Source of the DNA: a virus
IMG/VR virus record: IMGVR_UViG_3300025101_000003
Span: 1-60,229 of that record
Strand: one strand, 5' to 3'
DNA length: 60,229 bases
Part shown: positions 14,155 through 21,325 of the stretch, in pieces
Layout of the letters: the number at the start of each line of letters is the position of its first letter
Position numbering within the stretch: the first letter of the stretch is position 1
Made by a program: the position numbers and the translations under genes
The notes under the pieces: generated by a model
Told to the model about the DNA's origin: nothing
The model's input: the letters and a program-made list of their open reading frames with translations, nothing else
Databases searched by the model: none

Positions 14155-14195
14155 AATAAAAAAGCGAGGGGCGCAGCACAATGGCCGCGCCCCTC
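14155..14195 (-). terminator. Strong intrinsic terminator on the minus strand
   Basis: Read on the minus strand, GAGGGGCGCGGC (14195-14184) pairs with GCTGCGCCCCTC (14177-14166), twelve pairs with one G-U, followed by GCTTTTTT. It ends transcription of the amidoligase/GATase genes before the next small gene at 14144. Confidence 0.9.
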
Positions 14196-14205
14196 TAGGT
14201 GTGGA

Positions 14206-14526
14206 TTAGTTATGGTGAGCACCAAGGTTGGTGCGATCAATCTTCGGTCCGATCAAGTCTGATGCAGCACGTAAGGCACGGAAGTTGTGGTGCCGTGTGT
14301 CCTCTACGTACCCAGTCTCGTACAGATGCCTGATGCTAGCAAGAGAGTACATGAAAGCAGTTAGTACTAGCGGGACGATCTCTTTTGTTTTCGCTTCCCG
14401 TTCAGACTTTTCTGCCCAAGTACCCTTTAGCTTTTCGTAGTGTGCTTTGAGGATCTCTGGTCCAAGCTCTGGGCCGTCACCGTACTCGTCGAACACGGCT
14501 CGGCTAGTGCTGGGCAAAGTCGACAC
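14206..14526 (-). CDS. Hypothetical protein downstream of the GATase
   Basis: The 106-residue protein overlaps the end of the GATase gene by 23 bases and is the last gene before the terminator at 14155-14195, so it belongs to the amidoligase transcript. It is helical with a hydrophobic middle (IVPLVLTAFMYSLASIRHLY) too polar for a clear membrane span. Function unknown; it may be an accessory to the amidoligase module. Confidence 0.6.
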   Translation of the reverse strand: MSTLPSTSRAVFDEYGDGPELGPEILKAHYEKLKGTWAEKSEREAKTKEIVPLVLTAFMYSLASIRHLYETGYVEDTRHHNFRALRAASDLIGPKIDRTNLGAHHN

Positions 14527-15556
14527 CCCCTAACTTGAAAGGATTGTCGTCTATCTGGTCACACAGGTGGCAGTACAGAACCTCTGCGGCTTCCGGGTCC
14601 CAGTTGACAAGTTCCTCAAGGGTTGCGAGGGGCAGTCCATTCGTTGCTAGGCACTGCACTGCCTCGTAGTCTGATGCTGACAAGTCCTTGAACGCTGCCA
14701 GTATTGGGTCGTCTGCATCAAGAGCCATCATGTCTCTGTCGTTCTCGTCAAGATGCGATGAGTCGTTGTACTGCTTCCTGTCGTTCTCCCGCCACAGCTT
14801 CTCGTGCTCATCAGCATCTGCTTGAGCCTGTTCATCAATCTCCTGAACGTGGCTCGTGTACTTGTTAGTGGACTTGTAGTAATCATCGAGGTAGGGGTTG
14901 CTTTCCTGGTGACCACTAGAGACGCCAACTCCTGTGGTAGTTGTGCCTCGGAAGTTCAACCAGTTGTTGGAGGCTGACGTCACCTTCTTAGGCTTGCCCG
15001 TGTACCGGCTGTAGCTGGTGTAGCTGTAGTTGCTGTACCAGTGCTTGTCTGGTGCTCGGTGTCCTAGATCTGAGTTCCAGATAGTGTGCTCGCCTGTTGA
15101 TTTGAGGAACACCATCTTGTTTCCGTTGCCAAGGAACTGCTCGCCAAGAAACGAACTGCCATGATTCCAAGGGAAGTTGCAGTCACCCTCACACATTGGA
15201 CGAAGCACCTGTGTTACGAAGTGCCATGTGTCGGACATCTTCTTGTTGATGTTGAGTTCTATGTCAAGTATGCCGTTGTGAATAACACACAAGTCTTCGG
15301 TAACTGCAAACGGATGACAGTTCTTGTCGTTGATCTCACCGCTTGTCCTGATCCTGAAGTGTACTAAAGCAGGGTATGCTCGGTACCTCTGGAACTTCTT
15401 CTTGAAATTATTGAACGACGTTGTGCCCTTCTGTGTGATGAGCTTGCCGTCCTTTGCTACAGCGAAACCCCAACCGTCTGGGTTAGACTTGAAGGCTCGC
15501 TTGTACGCGGCCCAGTCAGGCTGGGTCTTGCGTGGTTTGAATATTGCGATGCACAT
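14504..15556 (-). CDS. Class II glutamine amidotransferase (Ntn-hydrolase) protein
   Basis: The start is ATG 15556, so the protein begins Met-Cys-Ile-Ala-Ile-Phe; removal of Met exposes Cys as the N-terminal nucleophile, as in class II glutaminases. Other expected elements follow: NPDGWGFAVAKDGK (25-38), HFRIRTSG (66-73) with the substrate Arg, and HNG (93-95) in CVIHNGIL. The first about 120 of 350 residues form the glutaminase; the rest is Tyr/Ser/Asn-rich with an acidic C-terminus and is not recognised. It would hydrolyse glutamine to supply ammonia. The amidoligase genes end exactly at its start (TAATG), pointing to a shared reaction. Confidence 0.85.
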   Translation of the reverse strand: MCIAIFKPRKTQPDWAAYKRAFKSNPDGWGFAVAKDGKLITQKGTTSFNNFKKKFQRYRAYPALVHFRIRTSGEINDKNCHPFAVTEDLCVIHNGILDIELNINKKMSDTWHFVTQVLRPMCEGDCNFPWNHGSSFLGEQFLGNGNKMVFLKSTGEHTIWNSDLGHRAPDKHWYSNYSYTSYSRYTGKPKKVTSASNNWLNFRGTTTTGVGVSSGHQESNPYLDDYYKSTNKYTSHVQEIDEQAQADADEHEKLWRENDRKQYNDSSHLDENDRDMMALDADDPILAAFKDLSASDYEAVQCLATNGLPLATLEELVNWDPEAAEVLYCHLCDQIDDNPFKLGGVDFAQH

Positions 15557-16650
15557 TAGGCACCCCTTTCTGCTGTTCGAGTGTAAGAGCGGGAGATATC
15601 TACGAATGATCTGCCGCTTGGGACACTTGCCCCATTTGATCCCATCATGAATGAGTGTCGCATGGGTGATGCCTTCGCTACATCTAAGAACCATCTGCGA
15701 AGGAACGGATACTTGTGGTGATTCTCTCCGACGAACCATCCGTACGTTTTGTCGGAAGTATCGTCCAGCATATACAAAGGAGTTTCCTCCATGAGGTCGA
15801 TGATAGACTCAACGACTTCGATGTTGCGGAGAAGCATCAACGGGTTGAGAGATGAGCGAAAGCCCCTGAACTCAACAAGTGATCTTGGCTTGACGCGAAG
15901 CTGAGAATACTTCTCGTACCCAAGCATGTTGTCAAGCTCCTCTTCGTCGTAGTCTGAGTCCCCGCTGAAAGCACGACGTATGCTGTCGTACGCTTTGATG
16001 TCACTGCCGTACAACTTCCACGCACGCTCTCCGTTTACCATCGCTCGTCTCTTCAGGCGAACACTCCGAGTGTTGCAGTAGTTGGTTGGCTCACGCAAGA
16101 ACAGCGTCTTGTGCATACCGTAACGAGCGATATGGTTGATCCAGTACAAAGTCTTGCACCATGTCAACCGAGAAGCACTCCTGTCAGAGACAGTAACGTG
16201 CATGCCGCAGGACCTGTTAGTCCAAGCACCACCTGTCGGAAACCAACGACGACGGTTGCCTACCATCGACCGAAGTGCATGCCGGTAGGTAGTTGGAACC
16301 GTGTTCGCCTTGTGCTGCTTGCGGCTGAACAACCAGTGATAGAGCGTGTGCTCTGTCTTGGTAAGCGGCACGGTCTTGAGCTCTGCACTCGGCCCACTGC
16401 GAGCCCTGATTGAACCGTCATCGGTGGGCAGGTAGTAGGCGTCAGCAATCTTCACGCCTAGCAACTCGTCCTGAAGCCAGTTCCATATTGAGTCAGCTTC
16501 TTCAGCCTCGTACTCATCGAAGTTATCCATCTCAACCTCGATCCCGTACAGTCTGTTGCTGCTTGTTTGAGACTGCCGCAACCTATGTCTTCTGTCATAG
16601 TTCAGATGACTAAGGGGACAGCAGTCGTATCCGTGGATATCAGTCGGCAT
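15556..16650 (-). CDS. Amidoligase 1 (glutamine-synthetase-fold COOH-NH2 ligase)
   Basis: The start is ATG 16650 after GGAGGAGG, giving 364 residues. It shows the signature of the putative amidoligase (Amidoligase_2) family: YGIEVEM (35-41) and AELKTVPL (89-96) for metal/ATP carboxylates, DGSI (78-81), CGMHVTVS (148-155), and a late LVEFRGFRSSLNP with the E-x-R substrate/phosphate pair. These ATP-dependent enzymes join a carboxylate to an amine. The N-terminus has a CC pair. It overlaps amidoligase 2 by 11 bases and abuts the GATase. Substrate unknown; host peptide, cell-wall peptide or a small metabolite are possibilities. Confidence 0.8.
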   Translation of the reverse strand: MPTDIHGYDCCPLSHLNYDRRHRLRQSQTSSNRLYGIEVEMDNFDEYEAEEADSIWNWLQDELLGVKIADAYYLPTDDGSIRARSGPSAELKTVPLTKTEHTLYHWLFSRKQHKANTVPTTYRHALRSMVGNRRRWFPTGGAWTNRSCGMHVTVSDRSASRLTWCKTLYWINHIARYGMHKTLFLREPTNYCNTRSVRLKRRAMVNGERAWKLYGSDIKAYDSIRRAFSGDSDYDEEELDNMLGYEKYSQLRVKPRSLVEFRGFRSSLNPLMLLRNIEVVESIIDLMEETPLYMLDDTSDKTYGWFVGENHHKYPFLRRWFLDVAKASPMRHSFMMGSNGASVPSGRSFVDISRSYTRTAERGA

Positions 16651-17740
16651 CGTACCTCCTCCATGCGCCCAGAGCTCTGTCTGGATCTTCTGTGGGTAGT
16701 TTAGAACAAAAGTCTGCGTACTCAACAAAGTCTGCCCACATCTTGGCGTGTGCAGTTCTGTCGATTGCAGCGATACTATAGAAGCGAAGGAACTCTATCG
16801 AGCACTCGATACAAGTGAGTGCGTCTGACAATTCCTTGAGTGACGCCGGTGACTTGGGTAGTCGTATCTCGATAGTCTTCCGTCGATGAGATACTGCGTC
16901 AGTCCTGCTGAACTGGCGTCTGTTGATGCGTGAGTTAGCCCCTCGGCTGTATGTCCTTGGGCGATCTCTCCATCCCGGTCGTTGATACGGAGTCTGAATA
17001 CCTTCAATCGGTCCGGGCTCACAGTAGTCTGTGCATTTCCTGCCGAACACATTGCCTTGGTACCCCTGGTTTGACACGATGTTCCAGAACAACGACAGCT
17101 TGCCGACGAGCAAAGGGGTTAAGTCTCTGCGGTCGACATGAACATGCAGTCCGCAGTCCGGCCTGTCCTGAAAGTAATCGAAGTCTACCGTGCTCCAACA
17201 AGCAAGGTGGTTGGCAGTTGTCGCTGGTATGCAGCTGAACTCTGTGCCGATGCCAGGAATGCTTCCGTCATTCTTTGCAATGCAATAAGCACTGGCCTCT
17301 CTTTTCGACAACATGCTGTAGTTGCGATTGAGTTGTGCGTACAGCTCAGTGAATGCGTACGAAGCTGCCACTTTAGCGGAAGCCCCGCGTGGATTGTTAA
17401 GAACATCGTCACGATAAGAGAGTTCAACCTCGATCCCAAGACGGACGCTGCTTTGTCTGAACTTGCGGCTGAAGTTAGTCTTCTCGATTGGGTCTGCTCG
17501 GTAGTGATGATTGCGGATCGTGTACTTCGGGGGGTCTTTGAGCCGGAGGCTACCAACGATCATCAACTGGCCGATTGTTGCAGAGTAGTCCGGCATGTCG
17601 TAAGCAACCGGATAGAGCCAACCACCACAACTGTCACAACGAGCCGCCGTCCTCATCCGAAGCCTTGACGGGTGTCCGTTGCACTCGCACTGGCTCTGCA
17701 TTGAATTAGGCAGGTCGCTTATGGGTATTGCTTCAGGCAT
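16640..17740 (-). CDS. Amidoligase 2 with N-terminal zinc-ribbon-like segment
   Basis: The 366-residue protein has the same family signature as its neighbour but is clearly diverged: LGIEVELS (101-108), KNDGSI (156-161), GTEFSCIP (165-172), CGLHVHVD (196-203) and TIEIRLPKSP (289-298). In addition, residues 18-38 carry CEC and CDSC pairs, a probable zinc ribbon not seen in amidoligase 1. All acidic and His positions expected for catalysis look intact in both copies, which argues for two sequential or complementary reactions rather than decay. Its leader carries hairpin copy G and a terminator-like stem (17767-17801). Confidence 0.8.
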   Translation of the reverse strand: MPEAIPISDLPNSMQSQCECNGHPSRLRMRTAARCDSCGGWLYPVAYDMPDYSATIGQLMIVGSLRLKDPPKYTIRNHHYRADPIEKTNFSRKFRQSSVRLGIEVELSYRDDVLNNPRGASAKVAASYAFTELYAQLNRNYSMLSKREASAYCIAKNDGSIPGIGTEFSCIPATTANHLACWSTVDFDYFQDRPDCGLHVHVDRRDLTPLLVGKLSLFWNIVSNQGYQGNVFGRKCTDYCEPGPIEGIQTPYQRPGWRDRPRTYSRGANSRINRRQFSRTDAVSHRRKTIEIRLPKSPASLKELSDALTCIECSIEFLRFYSIAAIDRTAHAKMWADFVEYADFCSKLPTEDPDRALGAWRRYDAD

Positions 17741-17766
17741 TTAGTTTGCCTTTCTAGTTAGGGGAG

Positions 17767-17801
17767 AAAAGAGGGACAGGAACACGCTGCTCCTGCCCCT
17801 C
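17767..17801 (-). terminator. Terminator-like stem-loop before amidoligase 2
   Basis: On the minus strand GAGGGGCAGGA (17801-17791) pairs with TCCTGTCCCTC (17781-17771), eleven pairs with one G-U, followed by TTTTCTCC. It sits only 27 bases before the amidoligase 2 start, leaving no room for a promoter after it, so it may act as an attenuator or a stabilising 5' hairpin rather than a simple end of transcription. Confidence 0.75.
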
Positions 17802-17808
17802 AAAAGAA

Positions 17809-17830
17809 AGAGCCGACCCTGTAAATAAGG
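17809..17830 (-). repeat. Hairpin element copy G
   Basis: The minus strand reads CCTTATTTACAGGG then TCGGCTCT, directly after the TGA of the 25-residue gene at 17831. It is one of six copies of the consensus hairpin (CCCT, U-rich loop, AGGG) plus TCGGCTCT. A strong stem-loop follows. Confidence 0.75.
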
Positions 17831-17908
17831 TCAGATAAACATACGCCCAAGCAGTTCAATGACGAACCTCAAGAGCGTTTGAACAATCCAAATCTGTGTC
17901 TCATCCAT
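17831..17908 (-). CDS. Tiny hydrophobic protein, 25 residues
   Basis: The frame begins at ATG 17908, 11 bases after AAGGAG, and encodes 25 residues starting MDETQIWIVQTLLRF and ending in a hydrophobic helix. Its stop codon is followed at once by hairpin copy G, exactly as other confirmed-looking genes here are followed by their copies, which supports translation. A small membrane peptide is likely. Confidence 0.5.
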   Translation of the reverse strand: MDETQIWIVQTLLRFVIELLGRMFI

Positions 17909-17923
17909 AAGACATCGATCTCC

Positions 17924-18244
17924 TTAAAGTGCTTGGACATCAAAGCAGAAACTAATCTCTGCTTTCCTTTTACTAGGCCCCCTCTTCCTACTGTGATGCT
18001 TCGGCATCGCATGCGGGGCATACTCGTGCATGCCTTGAAGAATGGGGTACTCAATACCATGCCTTCTGTAGAACATCTGGCATAGCTGCCACTCCATGTG
18101 GCTCAGGCTAGCAAGCTGCTTGAACTCTTTGAGCGAGAACTGTGCAGCCTCTGCTTGCTTGAGAAGCTTCAAGACTTTACGTGCCTTGCGAGCTCTTGCA
18201 CTTGTCCGTCTCTTCCTGCGAAACGGAAGTTTGGTTTGCTTCAT
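17924..18244 (-). CDS. Hypothetical basic protein
   Basis: The 106-residue protein starts with a strongly basic segment (KLPFRRKRRTSARARKARK) followed by a helix, AEAAQFSLKEFKQLASLS. The C-terminal half contains several His and Arg. It may bind nucleic acid. AGGAGA-like site (GAAAGGACCGG) precedes the ATG. Function unknown. Confidence 0.6.
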   Translation of the reverse strand: MKQTKLPFRRKRRTSARARKARKVLKLLKQAEAAQFSLKEFKQLASLSHMEWQLCQMFYRRHGIEYPILQGMHEYAPHAMPKHHSRKRGPSKRKAEISFCFDVQAL

Positions 18245-18255
18245 CCCGGTCCTTT

Positions 18256-18471
18256 CTAATGAGATGGTTCACTGTACTTCTTAACTCTTAACATCAACGC
18301 ACGGACTTGTGTAATCTCACGCAGGTTAGCCTCGTCATCTGTGGAACTGGGTGTGTCCTCGATGAAGTCTTGGTAGTCGCCAAGAGCTGCAACTAGAATC
18401 CCAAGATCCTCGAATGTGAACTTGCAGTCCACTTGATGACGTGAGCATTCCCGTTCTTCTTGAATAATCAT
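18256..18471 (-). CDS. Small hypothetical acidic protein
   Basis: The 71-residue protein has the helix TFEDLGILVAALGDYQDFI, resembling the recurrent helix of this gene block, and an acidic loop (EDTPSSTDDEAN). GGAGGATGA overlaps its start with the upstream gene's end (ATGA). Function unknown. Confidence 0.6.
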   Translation of the reverse strand: MIIQEERECSRHQVDCKFTFEDLGILVAALGDYQDFIEDTPSSTDDEANLREITQVRALMLRVKKYSEPSH

Positions 18472-18704
18472 TCATCCTCCTTGATGATGGCTATGGTTTC
18501 TTTCCGGTTCACTCGTATCTCGACATGACCACGACCGGCCATGACCACGTTAGGCTGACTGTTCCTATGACGAGTGGACACAGGAACAGTGCATTGAATA
18601 TGATCCACGTAATGACAAGTACCCCTCTCGTGAACAGTCATGGTTGGTTTGCCACGCTGACGCGAGAGGGGCTTGTTGAAGTGGAAGAAAAAACTTCTCT
18701 TCAT
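18468..18704 (-). CDS. Small hypothetical protein
   Basis: The start is ATG 18704 after AGGAGACACG, giving 78 residues. It is rich in His, Arg and Thr and has alternating strand-like stretches (CHYVDHIQCTVPVS, GHVEIRVNRKETIAII). A beta-rich small fold is likely. It overlaps the next gene by four bases. Function unknown. Confidence 0.6.
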   Translation of the reverse strand: MKRSFFFHFNKPLSRQRGKPTMTVHERGTCHYVDHIQCTVPVSTRHRNSQPNVVMAGRGHVEIRVNRKETIAIIKEDE

Positions 18705-18712
18705 CGTGTCTC

Positions 18713-19012
18713 CTATGCACAAGCTGCAAGGGAGTCCCAGAACTCGACAGTGCTTTCCATTCGCTCCTCGGATTCGATCCTCGACTCTGCGTCCATCGTG
18801 TCGAAGATGTGCTGAGCCACAAACCCAGCGAACTGAGCGTCGTCAATGCTATCGTAAGGGTGATTGATCTCATCATCAGAGAACCTGTCGTCCATCAAGA
18901 CAACATGGAAATGAAACCCACGCTGAAAGATCCAGCCGATGCGATTGGCATGGGCATCAGTGACGTAAGCTGCAATGTGACCGTCGCAAGTGGTGGTAGT
19001 TGTCGAGTTCAT
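18713..19012 (-). CDS. Hypothetical acidic protein
   Basis: The 99-residue protein starts after AGGAGACTC. It contains GWIFQRGFHFHVVLMDDRF, a strand pair, and then acidic helices. No motif is recognised. It is the first gene after a very strong terminator (19046-19084) and hairpin copy F. Confidence 0.6.
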   Translation of the reverse strand: MNSTTTTTCDGHIAAYVTDAHANRIGWIFQRGFHFHVVLMDDRFSDDEINHPYDSIDDAQFAGFVAQHIFDTMDAESRIESEERMESTVEFWDSLAACA

Positions 19013-19045
19013 AATTAAGAGTCTCCTATTGCATGGTTGATAAAA

Positions 19046-19084
19046 AGAAAAAGGGACCAGTCACCATGCAGTAACTGATCCCTT
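19046..19084 (-). terminator. Strong intrinsic terminator on the minus strand
   Basis: On the minus strand AAGGGATCAGTTAC (19084-19071) pairs with GTGACTGGTCCCTT (19064-19051), fourteen pairs with two G-U, followed by TTTCTTTTT. It follows hairpin copy F directly and lies about 35 bases before the next gene start (19012). Confidence 0.9.
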
Positions 19085-19092
19085 CACAAGTA

Positions 19093-19117
19093 AGAGCCGA
19101 CCCTATAAAACAAGGGT
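19093..19117 (-). repeat. Hairpin element copy F
   Basis: The minus strand reads ACCCTTGTTTTATAGGGT then CGGCTCT, two bases after the TGA of the small gene 19120-19257 and just before the terminator 19046-19084. It is one of six copies. Confidence 0.8.
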
Positions 19118-19119
19118 CT

Positions 19120-19257
19120 TCAAGGTTTGCTGTCCGTGTATAGAGACGGACTGATAACAGCGGTCTGCTTTACAGGCATTGACCGTACTATGTCCAGTAA
19201 GTGCTGGAGTTGATTCTTAGTAGAGCTGTCCTTGGATGGTGAAGCTTTCTTCTTCAT
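19120..19257 (-). CDS. Small basic protein, 45 residues
   Basis: ATG 19257 lies 11 bases after AAGGAG within the end of the upstream gene (41-base overlap in another frame). It encodes 45 residues, basic at the start (MKKKASPSKD) with a helix NQLQHLLDIVRSM. The stop is immediately before hairpin copy F, matching the stop-hairpin arrangement seen at other genes, so it is probably real. Function unknown. Confidence 0.5.
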   Translation of the reverse strand: MKKKASPSKDSSTKNQLQHLLDIVRSMPVKQTAVISPSLYTDSKP

Positions 19258-19426
19258 CAGGATTGTCACTCCTTCCTTCTTCACGCCTTTCTATTGCGGT
19301 TTTAATCTTGTCGTAGTGATACCACAGGTTGTACCACTCGTAGATATGACAAACGCTGTCTGTTCTCATCACTTCTATGTCAGTCAGCATTGACTTGACC
19401 ATACGCTCTAGTGCTAAGTCAGGCAT
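19217..19426 (-). CDS. Small hypothetical protein
   Basis: The start is ATG 19426, five bases after AAGGAG; a GTG two codons earlier has no space for that site. The 69-residue helical protein includes ERMVKSMLTDIEVMRT and an aromatic patch IYEWYNLWYHYD. It overlaps the preceding gene by eight bases. Function unknown. Confidence 0.6.
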   Translation of the reverse strand: MPDLALERMVKSMLTDIEVMRTDSVCHIYEWYNLWYHYDKIKTAIERREEGRSDNPDEEESFTIQGQLY

Positions 19427-19808
19427 CTTCACTCCTTACTTTTGGGGGCCAAAACTTTGATGGGTAATCTGTGTTGAACATGTAGATCTTGCAGTCGTCA
19501 AACTCTGGATCAACTTGCTCAGCCCAGTCTTCCTTGAAGACGAACTCGCACATGTCCTTGCGGTACATGCCTCGACTTACGCCCTCGATTGCATCAGCTG
19601 TCTTCTCTGCCTCTTCGGTGAGTGTGCAAAGAGATAACTTAAGCTGTCCGTACTTGGATGGTAGTATTCGTGCGACACCATACTCGTAGTCAACATTCCA
19701 TCCAGGAACTGCAAGCTCGTCACTGATGACTTTGTAACCGTCTGAACCAAACGCTCGTCGCCGCGTCGGGTCATCTCTGAATATGCCATAGAAGGCAAAG
19801 CTACTCAT
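19419..19808 (-). CDS. Hypothetical protein
   Basis: The 129-residue protein starts after AGGAGATATCTACGA. It has an N-terminal FYGIFRDDPTRRRAFGSDGY segment, strand-like VDYEYGVARILPS and an acidic C-terminus. No family is recognised. Its ATG overlaps the end of the upstream frame (ATGA). Confidence 0.6.
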   Translation of the reverse strand: MSSFAFYGIFRDDPTRRRAFGSDGYKVISDELAVPGWNVDYEYGVARILPSKYGQLKLSLCTLTEEAEKTADAIEGVSRGMYRKDMCEFVFKEDWAEQVDPEFDDCKIYMFNTDYPSKFWPPKVRSEDA

Positions 19809-20044
19809 TCGTAGATATCTCCTGGGTTAAGGGGCCTTGTAAAAGGTAGAGCCGACCCTGCAAAACAGGGGGTCATGCTCATCTCCTGCATCTCTTCTTG
19901 TCGAAGCAGCTCGTCGCGAAGCTTCATGCACTGGTCGCACGCAACAGTGTGTCTCTCTTCGTTCTCAAAGTAGTAGTTGCGAACCATCGCCAAGCTGTTG
20001 ACGATAAGATCAAACTCTGACTCACTCACGGTTATGTTTAGCAA
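19805..20044 (-). CDS. Hypothetical protein with hairpin copy E inside its 3' end
   Basis: A TTG start at 20044 is chosen because AGGTAGGTG lies four bases before it and an identical junction precedes the TTG-started gene at 20521. The 79-residue protein has the recurrent helix SESEFDLIVNSLAMVRNYY and a C-x2-C (CDQC). The last about 20 codons run through hairpin copy E, so the element has been translated or the C-terminus is recent. It ends with an ATGA overlap on the next gene. Confidence 0.5.
   Translation of the reverse strand: MLNITVSESEFDLIVNSLAMVRNYYFENEERHTVACDQCMKLRDELLRQEEMQEMSMTPCFAGSALPFTRPLNPGDIYE
19848..19872 (-). repeat. Hairpin element copy E (inside a reading frame)
   Basis: The minus strand reads CCCTGTTTTGCAGGG then TCGGCTCT, a five-pair stem. 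Unlike the other copies it lies inside an open frame (19805-20044) and the following stem-loop is weak (AAGG/CCTT). It is 40 bases before the gene start at 19808. Confidence 0.75.
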
Positions 20045-20051
20045 GAAGCAC

Positions 20052-20333
20052 CTACCTTTCATTAGGGTTTGTACGCATAGGGGAAGGGTCAATCCACCTG
20101 TACTTGCCTTGAAGAAGTGGGATGATATCTGTCGGCCCCTCGTCTTCGTCTTTTCCGTAGACATACAGTCGCAGCTCGTCTTGACTCAATTCGATTACGA
20201 CAAGCGGGTCCATTTCATTGACGCCAAACTGCACGTAATTGGATGTGACTTTGGTTACTGCACCCTCAAGCACAGACCCATCATCTCCACGCAATACGTG
20301 TCTTAGTTCCATAGGAACAGGTGATTGCTTCAT
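20052..20333 (-). CDS. Hypothetical protein
   Basis: The 93-residue protein starts after GGAGTGCTAA. It is beta-rich (VTKVTSNYVQFGVNEMD, VVIELSQDELRLYVYGKD) and may adopt a small barrel. The end is AAT-GAA-AGG-TAG; the stop TAG is embedded in the ribosome site of the next gene. Function unknown. Confidence 0.6.
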   Translation of the reverse strand: MKQSPVPMELRHVLRGDDGSVLEGAVTKVTSNYVQFGVNEMDPLVVIELSQDELRLYVYGKDEDEGPTDIIPLLQGKYRWIDPSPMRTNPNER

Positions 20334-20521
20334 TTAGCACTCCATTTCTTAGTACATCGAGTTGATATGTAAACAGGCATACCGCACAGCCTGTACTCTT
20401 CAACGAGTCTTAATAGCTCGAGCTTGTATTGACTGAAGATCTTGAAATCTCTGCGGTCGAGTTCATCTACAGTCTCTACGCCTTGTTTGCCTCGCATGTT
20501 GAGGTATCTCAAATGCTGCAA
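20330..20521 (-). CDS. Small hypothetical protein, TTG start
   Basis: The TTG start at 20521 follows AGGTAGGTG by four bases, the same junction as at 20044. The 63-residue protein is helical with many Arg (DELDRRDFKIFSQYKLELLR). It overlaps the next gene by four bases (ATGA-type). Function unknown. Confidence 0.55.
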   Translation of the reverse strand: MQHLRYLNMRGKQGVETVDELDRRDFKIFSQYKLELLRLVEEYRLCGMPVYISTRCTKKWSAK

Positions 20522-20528
20522 AGATCAC

Positions 20529-20879
20529 CTACCTTTCTGTGTTGTTTGCCATGCTGGTCTCAAGCTCAGTGAATGCAAGCTTGTCGAACTGTTTCTCTTC
20601 AAGGCCGTTGACTGCAAGCATGATCGCTCGCACGTCTGTTTTGTTTGTAACATGTAGGCCATGCTCTTCCAGACGTTGGACCCATTCCTCCAGGTGGTAC
20701 TTTGGGTAAGCCCACTCAGCGTTATTATTTGCATCCTTCCTCATAGCACGGTACTGATTCCATGTAAGCTTCTTGAAGAAAGCAAACTTTTCTTGAGTGT
20801 TGATATCCGTGGGATCGTATTGCCCAGTCTCGGCGAACGCTCGCTCGTATAATTCTGGGACAGCGTAACTGTCGTACAT
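20529..20879 (-). CDS. Hypothetical protein
   Basis: The start is ATG 20879, six bases after AAGGAG, giving 116 residues. It is helical and aromatic-rich (FAFFKKLTWNQYRAMRK, YHLEEWVQRLEEHG) and carries the recurrent helix TDVRAIMLAVNGLEEK near the end. Its leader contains a hairpin, CACCCAG/CTGGGTG (20924-20949 region). Function unknown. Confidence 0.6.
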   Translation of the reverse strand: MYDSYAVPELYERAFAETGQYDPTDINTQEKFAFFKKLTWNQYRAMRKDANNNAEWAYPKYHLEEWVQRLEEHGLHVTNKTDVRAIMLAVNGLEEKQFDKLAFTELETSMANNTER

Positions 20880-20961
20880 ATTTTGCTCCTTAAGCAAAGG
20901 TTATCGAACAAGAAACATCATGGCACCCAGCATCCAAAGACACTGGGTGACGTGGCACCTC

Positions 20962-21261
20962 TTACTCGGGGTGAACGATTGAACCAACTAATGCCTCCCT
21001 GATGTTGGTCAGGTGACGCATGGTTCCTTCAGTTGCATCAACAATAGTAATGAACTTCTTACGTTCCTTGGACTGCAGCTTCTCTTCGAGTTGCTGAATC
21101 CGAACACGCAAGACCTCAACCTCGGATGGCTGCTGCATCCTATCGACAACAGCCTGACACTGACCACGCCAATACTTACTGGCATTGCTAATCTGACCCT
21201 GGCCGAAGTAACCACCACAAATGCCAAGGGTAAAGAACGCAAGACAAATACTGATACGCAT
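20962..21261 (-). CDS. Signal-anchored coiled-coil protein
   Basis: The 99-residue protein starts after GAGGTACCT with a hydrophobic segment (ISICLAFFTLGICGGYFG) that is a signal peptide or anchor. A coiled coil follows (VLRVRIQQLEEKLQSKERK). The arrangement resembles small inner-membrane phage proteins such as Rz-like subunits, but position outside the putative lysis region and lack of a lipoprotein partner make that uncertain. Confidence 0.55.
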   Translation of the reverse strand: MRISICLAFFTLGICGGYFGQGQISNASKYWRGQCQAVVDRMQQPSEVEVLRVRIQQLEEKLQSKERKKFITIVDATEGTMRHLTNIREALVGSIVHPE

Positions 21262-21325
21262 AGGTACCTCATCTTTCTAAAGGGAAAAGAAACAAGGAGC
21301 AGCAGAGTGCTGTCCCTCAATAGAT

